Translations under genes and position numbers: made by a program
Source of the DNA: Lachnospiraceae bacterium
GTDB lineage: Bacteria; Bacillota; Clostridia; Lachnospirales; Lachnospiraceae
Direction of reading: 5' to 3'
NCBI GenBank assembly: GCA_024403435.1
Contig: JAKSRV010000015.1
Coordinates: 1 to 32,094 of the forward strand
Length of the DNA stretch: 32,094 nt
In this document: positions 32,021-32,094 of the stretch, in pieces
How positions within the stretch are numbered: the first letter of the stretch is position 1
How the letters are laid out: every line of letters starts with the position of its first letter
Notes under the pieces: generated by a model
Database searches by the model: none
Seen by the model: the letters and a program-made list of their open reading frames with translations, nothing else
What the model was told of the DNA's origin: nothing

Positions 32021-32094
32021 TTATTCAGATCTCAATGCCACAACAGGATCCTTCTTAGCTGCGCTACGTGAAGGGATAACACCTGAAATCAAGG
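32021..32094 (-). CDS. ABC transporter permease, MacB/FtsX type (C-terminal end only)
   Basis: Only the last 24 codons are in the window; they read LISGVIPSRSAAKKDPVVAL-RSE before a TAA stop. The pattern G-x-x-P-x-x-x-A-A-x-x-x-P-x-x-A-L-R-x-E is the usual end of the MacB/FtsX family permease domain, just after the last membrane helix. Such permeases export peptides, antibiotics or lipoproteins, or shape cell-wall enzymes. The rest lies past the right edge. Confidence 0.82.
   Translation of the reverse strand, partial: LISGVIPSRSAAKKDPVVALRSE

Noticed and set aside
1-32094. Mobile elements, prophage genes, CRISPR arrays or toxin-antitoxin pairs.
   Set aside because: None was seen; the only repeats found are the 22-bp dxs repeat and short leader palindromes.

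Overview
The window is a chromosomal, mostly housekeeping segment from a low-to-moderate GC Gram-positive anaerobe of the class Clostridia, most likely family Lachnospiraceae. This is inferred from gene order and protein character (the yqhY-nusB-xse-ispA-dxs-tlyA-nadK-argR-recN cluster, the cysS-mrnC-rlmB-sigH cluster, a DUF6465-like protein, AEC and SCP2-like proteins); no rRNA is present to confirm it. Nearly every gene lies on the minus strand. The exceptions are one tRNA-Thr, malQ and a malic enzyme gene. I see no phage, transposon, CRISPR array or plasmid-type module.

Layout, left to right. (1) 1-1201: dapA on the minus strand, preceded by a lysine riboswitch, an intrinsic terminator and a near-consensus promoter, so lysine should switch off its own synthesis. 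(2) 1249-3220: typA/bipA with its own promoter and a leader hairpin. (3) 3282-12639: one long minus-strand operon reading asp23-like, nusB, xseA, xseB, ispA, dxs, tlyA, nadK, argR, recN. It matches the Bacillus/Clostridium cluster, but lacks folD between nusB and xseA and lacks spoIVB/spo0A after recN. It ends in a hairpin. (4) 12668-14394: prfC (RF3). (5) 14498-17669: a four-gene operon of less ordinary content: a signal-peptidase-II-like membrane protein with a Glu in place of a catalytic Asp, a degenerate EAL-HDOD protein, an SCP2-like protein and an AEC permease. (6) 17700-21178: a YhaO/YhaN-type pair (SbcD-like nuclease plus an SbcC-like ATPase with two membrane helices in its middle). 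(7) 21423-23209: tRNA-Thr(GGT), then malQ in what looks like one plus-strand transcript. (8) 23322-29625: a minus-strand run of an EEP-family hydrolase, ispF, cysS, mrnC, rlmB, sigH-like sigma factor, DUF6465-like protein and an orphan ParA. (9) 29706-30962: malic enzyme on the plus strand, ending in a strong bidirectional terminator shared with (10) a short soluble chemotaxis receptor at 31025-31849. (11) The right edge holds the last codons of a MacB/FtsX-type ABC permease.

Functionally, the window covers lysine, isoprenoid (dxs, ispA, ispF) and NADP supply, translation and RNA maturation (typA, prfC, nusB, tlyA, rlmB, mrnC, cysS, tRNA), DNA repair (xseAB, recN, the YhaO/YhaN-like pair) and starch/maltodextrin use (malQ). 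The best leads for something new are small deviations inside otherwise familiar families: the Asp-to-Glu LspA-like protein and its operon, the membrane-spanning SbcC-like ATPase with no visible H-loop histidine, the tRNA-malQ leader whose 5' part copies the tRNA acceptor strand, the Cys-rich IspF tail, the orphan ParA/DUF6465 pair and a 22-bp tandem repeat grown out of the dxs 3' end. I did not find a clearly novel multi-gene defence or mobile system.
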